Part shown: positions 35,720 through 48,011 of the stretch, one piece after another
Layout of the letters: the number at the start of each line of letters is the position of its first letter
How positions within the stretch are numbered: position 1 is the stretch's first letter
Assembly: GCA_030248135.1 (NCBI GenBank)
Contig: JASANC010005298.1
Location: forward strand, 1-64,000
Direction: 5' to 3'
DNA length: 64,000 nt
From: Theristus sp. LFF4_11
Lineage: Eukaryota; Nematoda; Chromadorea; Monhysterida; Xyalidae
Notes under the pieces: model-generated
The model's input: only the letters and a program-made list of their open reading frames with translations
What the model was told of the DNA's origin: nothing
The model's database searches: none
Made by a program: the position numbers and the translations under genes

Positions 35720-37120
35720 TGTTGAGTTACCACTGGTTGTTCAACGTTTATATAATTCTAATTCTACGATCTTGTACAATAAATGTGCTGCACAGTTTTG
35801 TTGACTTTGTTGTGCTGGATGGAAACTTTCAGATTTTTATTGTGCATTTTTTTACTTTTATCTTATTAAAGCGTCTGGCTTATATATAAATTTAGCTTGG
35901 TTCAGTCAGAGTATTGTTCTCATCATGCTAAACCATTCTCATTTCCGTTGGATCTCCCCAATTTCTGATTTATTAAAATTATCCCTTCTCGATCATTCCT
36001 TCGCCAAATTATTCTTTTCTTCAGTTGTTCGCTTTTGTACTGTATTTGTATATTTTGGATTCTTGAAATAAAAATGACTGTGTTTTCATGCAGCTTTCAA
36101 CTTTTATCGCAGTGTCAATATTTCTTGTACTGGGCATTGAAAACCGTTGATTGTAAAACACGATTACGTGACTATTGGCATAAAATGCCATTTGTCTTCT
36201 ATTTGGCATCAAAAATGCATAAAAACCTCCACACCAAAAAGTTAACAAGACACTTCTTCAATTCACTTAAGGACTGCAGTGAGCCCACATCAGCGCGATG
36301 CAATCGTACATTGTATGATGTACGTGTACTACAACTCTATAACATATCCAACTAGCTGATTGGTTGATGCAAGCAATCTGTGCATGGATTGCTGTGGACG
36401 TGGAGTTCGTTCGTTCGTTCGGAGCAACCCAGCAGCCGCCAATGCACCGTAGTGAAGGAAGCAATGCAGCAGAGTTTTCGACTCGCATCATCAGAAACAC
36501 AAACGACGCAGTTTCACAGAGTTTAGAAGATTTTTAAAATCAGGATTCAACGAATAGTGAACGGATTTAAAAAATAAGACCATAAAATTCGGAATAAGCA
36601 CAAAAAACACTGACCCAGAAAAAACATGACTTCAAAAAGCTTCCGATCGAATTGGTTGGCGGACTTTGATCGCGATTGCGATCCATTGATGTGCGCACGC
36701 CAAGTAAGAAAAAAGTAAGAAGAAAACTCAAAAAAAAAATTTAAATTCCGTTTCGAATGAAGCCATCTCTCTCCCCGAAAACCTCGCCCCCTATTTAAAG
36801 GTGCGATTTCGCCCTTTTTCAGTGCACTTCACAGCTTCATTTAAGAGGTTCGACCAGTAAACAGCCCAGACGTACTACCCAAACACTGTGAAAATTTTTC
36901 GTGTTTTCGGCCGGGCTGCGACTCATTCCAGCAAAAATGGAACAAAATGAGAAAACAAAGGGCGAATTCAAAATTTAAAGAATTCACGATTTGTTTCATA
37001 GAGTCGTAGAGTTTGTTATGCAAGAGGTGATTCCGTTACGAGCGCAATTGTGTTGCACTGTCACAAAGACAATGAATAACGAAACAGCCGACAATTTCCA
37101 GGCGACACGAGCATTCAAGA
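35720..37120. other. Intergenic region, no gene recognised
   Basis: AT-rich with no supported exon. A phrase aactagctgattggttga at about 36350-36367 also occurs at 21490-21507. Confidence 0.5.
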
Positions 37121-37127
37121 AATGGCC

Positions 37128-38424
37128 GTTTTGTTCCTGTTGGTTGAAATGGTGCGAATGTTAACGGTGATATGTGCAAGCTGAAGTACGATGTGTCCCT
37201 CTACTCCCTCAATAAAACGGTTTTGTTCCTGTTGGTTGAAATGGTGCGAATGTTAACGGTGATATGTGCAAGCTGAAGTACGATGTGTCCCTCTACTCCC
37301 TCAATAAAACGGTTTTGTTCCTGTTGGTTGAAATGGTGCGAATGTTAACGGTGATATGTGCAAGCTGAAGTACGATGTGTCCCTCTACTCCCTCAATAAA
37401 ACGGTTTTGTTCCTGTTGGTTGAAATGGTGCGAATGTTAACGGTGATATGTGCAAGCTGAAGTACGATGTGTCCCTCTACTCCCTCAATAAAACGGTTTT
37501 GTTCCTGTTGGTTGAAATGGTGCGAATGTTAACGGTGATATGTGCAAGCTGAAGTACGATGTGTCCCTCTACTCCCTCAATAAAACGGTTTTGTTCCTGT
37601 TGGTTGAAATGGTGCGAATGTTAACGGTGATATGTGCAAGCTGAAGTACGATGTGTCCCTCTACTCCCTCAATAAAACGGTTTTGTTCCTGTTGGTTGAA
37701 ATGGTGCGAATGTTAACGGTGATATGTGCAAGCTGAAGTACGATGTGTCCCTCTACTCCCTCAATAAAACGGTTTTGTTCCTGTTGGTTGAAATGGTGCG
37801 AATGTTAACGGTGATATGTGCAAGCTGAAGTACGATGTGTCCCTCTACTCCCTCAATAAAACGGTTTTGTTCCTGTTGGTTGAAATGGTGCGAATGTTAA
37901 CGGTGATATGTGCAAGCTGAAGTACGATGTGTCCCTCTACTCCCTCAATAAAACGGTTTTGTTCCTGTTGGTTGAAATGGTGCGAATGTTAACGGTGATA
38001 TGTGCAAGCTGAAGTACGATGTGTCCCTCTACTCCCTCAATAAAACGGTTTTGTTCCTGTTGGTTGAAATGGTGCGAATGTTAACGGTGATATGTGCAAG
38101 CTGAAGTACGATGTGTCCCTCTACTCCCTCAATAAAACGGTTTTGTTCCTGTTGGTTGAAATGGTGCGAATGTTAACGGTGATATGTGCAAGCTGAAGTA
38201 CGATGTGTCCCTCTACTCCCTCAATAAAACGGTTTTGTTCCTGTTGGTTGAAATGGTGCGAATGTTAACGGTGATATGTGCAAGCTGAAGTACGATGTGT
38301 CCCTCTACTCCCTCAATAAAACGGTTTTGTTCCTGTTGGTTGAAATGGTGCGAATGTTAACGGTGATACGTGCAAGCTGAAGTACGATGTGTCCCTCTAC
38401 TCCCTCAATAAAACGGTTTTGTTC
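37128..38424 (+). repeat. 92-bp tandem array, about 14 copies
   Basis: The unit runs from cggttttgttcctgttggtt through gtgtccctctactccctc and ends in aataaaa; start points at 37218, 37310 and so on are exactly 92 bp apart. Units are almost identical; one difference noticed is gatacg for gatatg in the last unit. Every unit carries a plus-strand AATAAA. No coding frame continues because 92 is not a multiple of three. It is not CRISPR: there are no variable spacers. Confidence 0.95.
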
Positions 38425-39728
38425 AGACAAAAAAGTGCACAAGAATGGAAACATATGTAGGATAGTGCGATCAGTGGGTGCCGGCTGATTGGATGGCCAT
38501 TGAATAAAGCGCGTTGATTGGTTGCAATGAGCGATGGTTTGCAATAAGGAGTTTTTAGTTCCGTGTATGTTCGGTTAACTACATTTCTTGATGTATTGAT
38601 GAACAATTTTCTTTGATCGTAAATGAGTCGTCCTGAAGTGCTGCCGCCGAAAATTCAAATCGGTCAGTCAGTAATGGTTCAATGAAAAGCTCACTGTTCG
38701 AATGTAGCTCTGTACTGAGAAGGAAAACACATTTTTTCTTCCATCGACACTCATCCACTATCCGTTCCATACCGTATTCTTGAATTAACTGTCCTTATTT
38801 TAAAGACTTTTGTTTTTAGTGCGCGTGCCTGGTTGCCTTTGAAGGTCTCCAACGGCAATCAGTAGTATCGTGACTATCGTCGTGTATCTAACACATTTTG
38901 CAACAAAGTGACCTTTTCATAAGGATTCCGACGAAAACGCATGCAAATTACTTCTCGGGGGATATTGCAGTCGATCTTATTATCTATAGTTATTTGCTGG
39001 TTGCTAGGGACAATGCAAACGGCATTCGGAAGCCAAACGAAAATTGTGTTACCAACCTGTCAGCACGGCACGACAGTAGCTTTTATTCAGGTACAGACTG
39101 TGAATCGCTAAAAATACTTTGTATTTTTGTAAAATTCTGCTTCGAAGTTCTAATGTTTTATCTTTCTATGTACCATTTCAAAAAAATTGAGCTTTTATTT
39201 TGACTTTGTTATGTGACTGCACATACAGTATTATCGTTACAGGAAGACCGCGTGCACAAAAGTTTCACGCGTTGGGGAAAAGCCGGACACCAAACCAAAC
39301 GCATGACGTCATCCGACGTCTTTCGTCAGCTACCGTAACCCAATTTTGAATTCCCGCGGATTCTTGAAACGTTTTTCCTATCCCTGTGTGCAAAGGCATA
39401 GAGAACCGGGACCAAAATGAAAGATAATAGTACATCTAAAAAGCAGCTGCATTACTTTTGACAAGTTGTGTTAAAAATACAATGAAATTACGATGAAGGC
39501 CACGCCATGATATAGTGTGACTGAAGATTTCTAAAGAATATATCGATAATTATTTCATCCTTTGCTTTCATGAAGCTGACAGATGAAATGTGTATGATTC
39601 TGTTTTTGTGCAACAACAAGCAGAAGATGACAACACAAAACATACTGCACATGTTTTGAAAGAATCTTTGATGATAATATAATGTTGCAGTTCAAAACTC
39701 AAGACTTCAAAAATCAACGCATGATTAT
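38425..39728. other. Intergenic region, no gene recognised
   Basis: Short frames only. A CTGATTGG motif lies at 38485-38492. Nothing else noticed. Confidence 0.45.
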
Positions 39729-39729
39729 A

Positions 39730-40704
39730 TTATCTAAAAATGCGGGAGACGCATATAAAAGGAGGAATATGGCCTTGTGTAAGCAGTGAAAGACTTGGCT
39801 CGACAACGCTTTTCAAGTCTCTGATGTGGTACACACGGATACAAGTACATAAGAGTTATATTTTTGCGCCGCGTTTGTTGTTTAAAAGCTTGCTGAAAAG
39901 CGTAAAAACTTTGAAGTTATTTTTCAGTTGTCCTCTTCAGTTTAGTCTGAAATCACACCATGTGCGAAATTCTGTAAATTCTGTGCAAAAGCAGAAACAT
40001 CAGAAATTGCAAAATATTGCTGCATGTAGCTTTATCGTTGTTGTTGTTGTTGTTGTTTTGTTGGGATTTTTAGGCGATGTTTTTAGCCAGGGCTAACCCA
40101 GAGAAGCGTACAGAACGCCATTGAGTAGGGCGCCCATCGAGTTTTCTCTGTCATTAAGTGCCTACATACCCCTCGGCGGGGCTCGATCCCCCGAGCGCAC
40201 AGACTGTAGTCTAACGCACTACCACCAGGCCACGAGCGGTGACAATTGTTGTTGTTGCTAACGTACGCACCGCTGTGCATACAGCAGCACCAGTGCAAAA
40301 AGTGTTGTCTTCCGTTGATTTTCACCCTTTTTACCAAACTCTTGTGACAGGATAAACCGGTGAGTCATTGCCACAGAAGGAGAACTTGCGTTCCCCAACG
40401 CCTCTGCGATACACTTTGTGCAAACCAGTGTCAGCGATCTAAAGTCTGATGGTTATTTTAGTGGTTTTAGTGGTCGCTAAATGCTAGAAATAAAGCAAAT
40501 GTGAAAGTTTATTTGTCTACAATGTACGAGGGTTGCCACTTGCAACGGAAATAAAGAATAAACGGCGCAAAAATATGACCCTTATGTACTTGTATCCGTG
40601 TGTACCACATCAGAGACTTGAAAAGCGTTGTCGAGCCAAGTCTTTCACTGCTTACACAAGGCCATATTCCTCCTTTTATATGCGTCTCCCGCATTTTTAG
40701 ATAA
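39730..40704 (+). mobile_element. TIR element copy A (about 1 kb, non-autonomous)
   Basis: Terminal inverted repeats of about 140 bp begin atctaaaaatgcgggagacg and contain a TATA-box-like catataaaagg. The interior shares gctgaaaagcgtaaa, ctgtgcaaaagcagaaa and gcatgtagc words with copy B at 43439-44460, where they are in reverse orientation. No transposase. A SINE-like insert (40066-40245) lies inside it. Confidence 0.8.
40066..40245 (-). repeat. tRNA-derived SINE copy
   Basis: On the minus strand a tRNA-like head (A-box-like tggtggtagtgcgttagac, B-box-like gggatcgagccc) is followed by a tail that matches 50110-50215. It lies inside TIR element copy A. Stems are imperfect, so it is not called as a tRNA gene. 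Confidence 0.65.
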
Positions 40705-40719
40705 TATTCTGACTTTTAC

Positions 40720-42860
40720 ATAAGCCCCGAAGGTCGGACCAAAATCACAATACGTTGGTCACACATTCTTCTAAACCCCGGACAACTCAGGTTTTTCATT
40801 TTTCGTTTTTTAGGACAATTTCGCCTATGCTATTTCTACGGCCGATTCGCCCAAAATCGTCACGATTCAGTACCTAGAATTGCTCACATAAGAAAACTGA
40901 TCCAAAAACCGTGATCGGCGCATTGAATTACCCTGGAAAACACAGTTTTCTTGTTTTTCATTTCTGGACCGGTTTTACTAAATTCTACGGCCGATTCGCC
41001 CGAAATCGTCACGATTCGGTAACTAAAGTTGCTCACGTAAGAAAACTAACCCAAAATCTGTTATCAGCGCATTGAATTACCTTGGAAAACACAGTTTTCT
41101 TGTTTTTCATTTTTGGACCAATTTCCACGGCCGATTCGCCCAAAATCGTCCCGATTCAGTACCTAGAATTGCTCACATAAAAAAACTAACCCAGAATCCG
41201 CGATCAGCGCATTGAATTACCATGGAAAACACCGTTTTTTTTGTTTTTCATTATTGGACCGCTTTCGCCAATTTTCCACGGCCGATTCGCCCAAAATCGT
41301 CACGATTCAGTATCTAGAGTTGCTCACATAAAAAAACTAATCCAAAATCCGTGATCAGCGCATTGAATTGCCCTGAAAAACAACCTTTTATTGTTTTTCG
41401 TTTCTAGACCGATTTCGCCAATTTACACGGCCGATTCGCCCGAAATCGTCACGATTCAGCATCTAAAGTTGCTCACGTAAGAAAACTAACCCAAAATCCG
41501 TGATCAGCGCATTGAATTACCCTGGAAAACACCTTTTCTTGTTTTTCGTTTCTAGACCAATTTCGCCAATTTCCACGGTCGATTCGCCCGAAATCGTCAC
41601 GATTCAGCATCTAAAGTTGCTCAGTAAAGAAAACTAATCCAAAATCCGTGATCAGCGCATTGAATTACCGTGGAAAACACCATTTTCTTGTTTTTCGTTT
41701 CTAAACCGATTTCGCCAATTTCCACGGCCGATTCGCCCGAAATCGTCACGATTCAGCATCTAAAGTTGCTCACGTAAGAAAACTAACCCAAAATCCGTGA
41801 TCAGCGCATTGAATTACCGTGGAAAACACCATTTTCTTGTTTTTCGTTTCTAGACCGATTTCGCCAATTTCCACGGCCGATTCGCCCGAAATCGTCACGA
41901 TTCAGCATCTAAAGTTGCTCACGTAAGAAAACTAACCCAAAATTCGTGATCAGCGCATTGAATTACCCTAGAAAACACCCTTTTCTTGTTTTTCGTTTCT
42001 AGACCGATTTCGCCAATGTCCACGGCCGATTCGCTCGAAATCGTCACGATTCAGCATCTAAAGTTGCTCACGTAAGAAAACTAACCCAAAATCCGTGATC
42101 AGCGCATTGAATTACCCTGGAAAACACCTTTTTCTTGTTTTTCGTTTCTAGACCGATGTCGCCAATTTCCACGGCCGATTCGCCCGAAATCGTCACGATT
42201 CAGCATCTAAAGTTGCTCACATAAAAAACTAACTCAAAATCCGTGATCAGCGCATTGAATTACCCTGAAAAACACCATTTTCTTGTTTTTCGTTTCTAGA
42301 CCGATTTCGCCAATTTACACGGCCGATTCGCCCGAAATCGTCACGATTCAGCATCTAAAGTTGGTCACGTAAAAAAAACTAACCCAAAAATCCGTGATCA
42401 GCGCATTGAATTACCCTGGAAAACACCCTTTTCTTGTTTTTCGTTTCTGGACCGATTTCGCCAATTTCCACGGCCGATTCGCCCGAAATCGTCACGATTC
42501 AGCATCTAAAGTTGCTCACGTAAGAAAACTAACCCAAAATCCGTGATCAGCGCATTGAATTACCCTGGAAAACACCATTTTCTTGTTTTTCGTTTCTAGA
42601 CCGATTTCGCCAATTTCCACGGCCGATTCGCCCGAAATCGTCACGATTCAGCATCTAAAGTTGCTCATGTAAGAAAACTAACCCAAAATCCGTGATCAGC
42701 GCATTGAATTACCCTGGAAAACACTCTTTTCTTGTTTTTCGTTTCTAGACCGACTTCGCCAATTTCCACGGCCGATTCGCTCGAAATCGTCACGATTCAG
42801 CATCTAAAGTTGCTCACGTAAGAAAACTAACCCAAAATCCGTGATCAGCGCATTGAATTC
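40720..42860 (+). repeat. 149-bp satellite array, about 14 copies
   Basis: Units contain cacggccgattcgcccgaaa, gttgctcacgtaagaaaac, cgtgatcagcgcattgaatt and cttgtttttcgtttctagac. Neighbouring units start 149 bp apart (for example 41722 and 41871). The array begins directly at the right end of TIR element copy A and ends near 42860. Confidence 0.92.
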
Positions 42861-42989
42861 CTACGGACTAGACCTTTTTCCTATTATTTTTCGTAGCTCA
42901 GACAAAATTTGTAAGAGTGAAAAGCTGATACCCAGTCGAAATGCTACGAACTGTAAAAAATGCACAATTTTGACAAAAAAAAATGCCCG

Positions 42990-43436
42990 GGCAAAAATTT
43001 TTTCACAATCTACGGATGAAATTACCCCAGGAAACATTTTTGTTCGACTGTGAAAGTGTCGCAGGTAAAAATTGAAAGGGCGCACACTTAAAACCAGGTG
43101 AAAACCCTGCGAACTTTTAAAAATGCCCAATTTTTAACCCAAAACAAGGTCTGGGTAAAAAATTAATTTAATTTTCAAAATCTCCGGATGGAATTACCCC
43201 AGGAAACATTTTTGTTCGACTGTGAAAGTGTCGCAGGTAAAAATTGAAAGGGCGCACACTTAAAACCAGGTGAAAACCGTGCGAACTTTTAAAAATGCCC
43301 AATTTTTACCCAAAAACAGGGTCTGGGTAAAAAATTAACCCAATTTTCAAAATCTCCGTATGGAATTACCCCAGGAAACATTTTTGTTCGACTGTGAAAG
43401 TGTCGCAGGTAAAAACTGAAAGGGCGCACACATGTT
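42990..43436 (+). repeat. 172-bp tandem repeat, about 2.5 copies
   Basis: Units contain attaccccaggaaacatttt, gtgaaagtgtcgcagg and gggcgcacacttaaaacc; the first phrase is at 43021, 43193 and 43365. The array joins the 149-bp satellite to TIR element copy B. Confidence 0.88.
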
Positions 43437-43438
43437 GA

Positions 43439-44460
43439 TTATCTAAAAATGCGGGAGACGCATATAAAAGGAGGAATATGGCCTTGTGTAAGCAGTGAAA
43501 GACTTGGCTCGACAACGCTTTTCAAGTCTCTGATGTGGTACACACACAAGTACATAAGAGCCATATTTTTGCGCCGTTTATTTATGATTTCGGTTGCACA
43601 TGGCAACCCTCGTACTTTGTATTGTAGACAAATGAAACTTTCACATTTGCGGATTTCGGGCATTTAGCGACCACTAAAACTACTAAAATAACAATCAGAC
43701 TTTAGCTCGCTGACACTGGTTTGTCCAGGACAAATTGTATCGCAGAAGCATTGCGGAACGCAAGGTCTCCTGTGGCAAAGGCAATGACTCACCGGACAGA
43801 CGGTTTATCCTGCCACACCAGTTGAAGTTGACACCGGTAAAAAAGGTAAAAATCAACGGTAGACAACTCCTTTTTGTCACTGGTGCTGGTGTGTACACAG
43901 CGGTGCGTACGTTAACAACAACGAAAAAGCTACATGCAACAATGTTTTGCAATCTCTGATTTTTCTGTTTTTGCACAGAATTTACAGAATTTCGCACATG
44001 GCGTGATTTTAGATTAAATCGAAGAGGACAATTCAAAAATAACTTCAAAGATTTACGCTTTTCAGCAAAACGAAAACGAAAACGAAAGTTTCAGATTCGC
44101 TGCCCTCCGGGGATATAGCGACCGCAGGCCACCGAAACCGAAATCGGGCTAAGATCACTGGTGCCCCCAGGACAGAGCGGGGCTTAGAGGCTGTCCCCCT
44201 CACGTGGCGAGGGTATTGGTTCCACGGGATGGTGAGCCGTCCATTCCCCAATCCCAACGGAGTTTGGTACCTTCGGGTTTCCGGAATCGGTGGGGGGCGT
44301 GCTTCAAAAAAACAAACAAACGCGGCGCAAAAATATGACTCTTATGTACTTGTGTGTGTACCACATCAGAGACTTGAAAAGCGTTGTCGAGCCAAGTCTT
44401 TCACTGCTTACACAAGGCCATATTCCTCCTTTTATATGCGTCTCCCGCATTTTTAGATAA
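43439..44460 (-). mobile_element. TIR element copy B (about 1 kb, non-autonomous)
   Basis: The same 140-bp terminal inverted repeats as copy A, with TATA-box-like catataaaagg near each end, and the interior in the opposite orientation. The flank to the right (aatattctgacttttacat) is identical to the right flank of copy A, so the element and the adjoining satellite were duplicated together. Confidence 0.8.
44095..44290 (+). repeat. SINE-like insert in TIR element copy B
   Basis: Contains ccaccgaaaccgaaatcggg, gatcactgg and gtggcgagggtattggttcc, related to the element at 4630-4745 and to 34400-34460. It interrupts the interior of copy B, at about the place where copy A carries a different SINE. 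Confidence 0.5.
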
Positions 44461-44499
44461 TATTCTGACTTTTACATAAGCCCCGAAAGTCGGACCAAA

Positions 44500-45490
44500 A
44501 TCACAATTCGACTCAGGTTTTTTTCATTTTTTCGTTTTTTAGGCCGATTTCGCCTATGCTACGGCCGATTCGCCCAAAATCGTCACGTTCAGTACCTAGA
44601 CTTGCTCACGCAAGAAAACTGACCCAAAAGCCGTGATTGGCGCAATGAATTACCATGGAAAACACCGTGGTCTTGTTTTACATTTCTGGACCGGTTTCGC
44701 TAAATTCCACGGCCGATTCGCCCGAAATCGTCACTATTCAGTATTTAGAGTTGCTCACACAAGAAAACTAACCCAAAATCCGTGACCAGCGCATTGAATT
44801 ACCCCGGACTACACCAGTTTTTCATTTTTTTGTCTTTAGACCGATTTCGCCAATTTCCACGGCCGATTCGCCCGAAATCGTCACGATTCAGTATCTAGAG
44901 TTGCTCACATAAGAAAACTAACCCAAAATCCGTGATCAGCGCATTGAATTACCCTGGAAAACACCAGTTTCTCATTTTTTTTGTTTTTGGACCGATTTCG
45001 CCAATTTCCACGGCCGATTCGACCGAAATCGTCACGATTCAGTATCTAGAGTTGCTCACATAAGAAAACTAACCTAAAATCCGTGATCAGCGCATTGAAT
45101 TACACCGGACTACACCAGTTTCTCAATTTTTTGTCTTTGGACCGATTTCGCCAATTTCCACGGCCGATTCGCCCGAAATCGTCACGATTCAATATCTAGA
45201 GTTGCTCATATAAGAAAACTAACCCAAAATCCGTGATCAGCACATTGAATTACCCTAGAAAACACCAGTTTCTCATTTTTTGTTTTTGGACCGATTTCGC
45301 CAATTTTCGCGGCCGATTCGCCCGAAATCGTCACGATTCAGTATCTAGAGTTGCTCACATAAGAAAACTAACCCAAAATCCGTGATCAGCGCATTGCATT
45401 ACCCCGGACTACACCAGTTTCTTATTTTTTTGTTTTTGGACCGATTTCGCCAATTTCCACGGCCGATTCGCCCGAAATCGTCACGACTTT
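44500..45490 (+). repeat. 149-bp satellite array, second block
   Basis: Six to seven units of the same satellite as 40720-42860 (cacggccgattcgcccgaaa, cgtgatcagcgcattgaatt), with block-specific changes such as caccagtttctcattttttt. It ends abruptly at cgtcacgactttgg near 45487. Confidence 0.9.
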
Positions 45491-46190
45491 GGTTATTTAA
45501 CTGCTATTCTTTTCACTTTTTCAAAAAATAAAGGTCAAATTCAAATTCTCCGTTGTTGGTTACCCCTGTAAACTTTTTTATTTGTCAAATAACGGTTTGT
45601 TTCACGCGCAGAAATCGGAAATACACTTCAAAATAAGCATTTTTCGTAATTTTGTACAAACAAGCTAAATTTTGAGCCTTGGGAAGCATCGGAGAAAAAA
45701 ATGAATGCGAAATTTGAAAATCTCGAAGGTTTTTACCCTAGAAAATGTTTTTATCATAACCGTCAGAATTTTCTAAGTATCACTGAAACTGCGTACACAT
45801 TTTATGACATGGTCGAAAAAAAAGGGGTATAGAAGAATAAGAAACAGCGAATTCAGAATCGATGTTTTGCGCACACAGCGTGTATAGAAGATCACCACGA
45901 AAAAATTTCTCGTGCACACACCATACCTATGGATTATCTACCTGTGTGCAGGAGAAAAAATTCTCAGCTCCTTTTATGTTCACAATGCGAGGCACTGTAA
46001 GTTTGCAATTTACGCGCGAGCGACTGACGGACCATATTATGTCTCATCCGCTGTCCGCTGCGCTCCGCTTCGCTCGCGAATGGACATGATTTTGTTGAGT
46101 GCTTTGCTGAGTAGGCGTTTCTCAGTAATCCTTCGTAAACCAAAACAGCTTCGCTGTTCCGTGCAGCTGAACCCATAGAAAACTGGCGTG
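45491..46190. other. Intergenic region upstream of globin 2
   Basis: No supported exon. Frames around 45860-46180 are open on both strands but lack family features. Confidence 0.45.
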
Positions 46191-46224
46191 ATTGTAGGTG
46201 CCGCGCGCGAGTCTGGCGTTGCCG

Positions 46225-47818
46225 ATGGCGACACTGACGGTGCCTGGCAGCGCGCGCACCACCAACGCTGCCACATCGCCGTCACGAGACCTGCTGAGGA
46301 TGATAAACTGCTTCAATGCGCAGGTTTAGCATGCGTTGTGCATAATGTTCAAATGTTTAAAATTAGTCTAGAGCAATAAAAACGATGTGATGGTTGCAAC
46401 GAATACGCAAACGCTTCACACCCTTTTGCATATGCAACCATCACCTCCGTTCTGCACACAGGAGACTGAGACTGGTTGGGAATTTTAAAAGCAATATGAA
46501 AATTATGTTCAGTAACAGCGTTGTTTCCACAGAAATCCCAACACAGAGCTGAACATTCAGTTTGCATTGCTCAGGAGCGCCGTTTCCTGCGTGTCACGTG
46601 GGCACGAACGCGCGGCGTGTCGTGTCGCTCGGCAGAGCTGCTCACGCAGCGAGTGTTCGCGCGGCTCACGTGCCAGCGGCCTCACTTGGTGCAGCTGTTC
46701 CTGCACGCCGCCGCTGTGCACGGCTTCTCGAGGCGATTCTCGGAGAAACAAGTTCGTCACAATTGAACCCGCTTTTCAAATTATGGCAATTTTTGCTTGT
46801 TTCTGCTCATGGTTGAAGGTTGGCTGCAGACTGCAACTGACAATCGACTGTTTCGAAGTTTTTTTAATTGTTTTTTTTATTTATTTTAAAACACGGGCAG
46901 TTGCAACAGTCATCAGTATGTTTTCTCGACAGTGCCAAAAAGTACTTTGCTGTGAATTGTGCTTGCAGGTTCCAATGGTGATCACAATCACCGATCACGC
47001 AAAGTTTTTCGCGCAGTACATTGACCAATTGGTCGCATACATCAATGGCGACTCACATACGGTCGTCTGTCAGTTGCCCGCTGAAATTGGTGAGAACTGA
47101 GGTTACTTGCCACCACTGTTTGTACTTGGTCTTTGCAATGGTGACAGCCTGTGTCATACTGTACATCTATCCACTGAGGCTTTATTTAATCGAAATGACG
47201 TCGAACAAACGGGCGTTTTTAAGCAAATGACATCATTTCGGTACGACCTTTTTGAATAAATCGACAATATACCGTATTGGATCTTGACAGAATCTCACGC
47301 TCCGTCGTCTGCGATAATAAGCGACGAAAAATGAGTTATAATTAGAAGTTGCAATGCTCTGGAGTGGACGGGTTCAGTGATACATGTGCGACAAAGATCG
47401 TGTGTCGAGACCGTCACTCACCATTCACCATACAGGCCGGTGCGTGCGCCACGCCGGTTTTGCGCATTTTTTCCCGACGCACACTGCAGGTTTTGCGTGT
47501 TACAGGTCGTGCGCACTGCAGCCTGCGCGATCAAGGCTTGCGCGCGAACACCTGGGAGCAACTGGGCCAGATCGCTGCCGAGTGTTTCACGGGCTCCGAG
47601 GGCATTCGCCCGTACCAGCACGCGCAGAAGGCGTGGAACAGACTGCTGGCAGTGCTGCTCGACCAAATGGTCACCGGCTTCAATCAGCAGCCGGTCTCCA
47701 CGCCCACGCCGGAACGAATGACGAATTGTGCGGTAGATGCAGAATCAGTAGAAGCAAAACAGCAACAATCACCATCACCACCACCACCACCATCACCGCC
47801 ACCACCACCACCACCACC

Positions 47819-47897
<79 letters not shown>

Positions 47898-47938
47898 CTA
47901 CCACAACAACCACAACAACAGCAACAACCACTACCACC

Positions 47939-48011
<73 letters not shown>

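Noticed and set aside
37128..38424. CRISPR-like array
   Set aside because: The 92-bp units are contiguous and identical with no variable spacers, and the DNA is animal nuclear.
38305..38606. Minus-strand frames ending NRNKTVLLRE
   Set aside because: They run partly into the 92-bp array, where the frame shifts each unit; no family features.
40150..40245. Functional tRNA gene on the minus strand
   Set aside because: The same reasoning applies: stems are imperfect and a related copy with the same tail occurs at 50035-50215.
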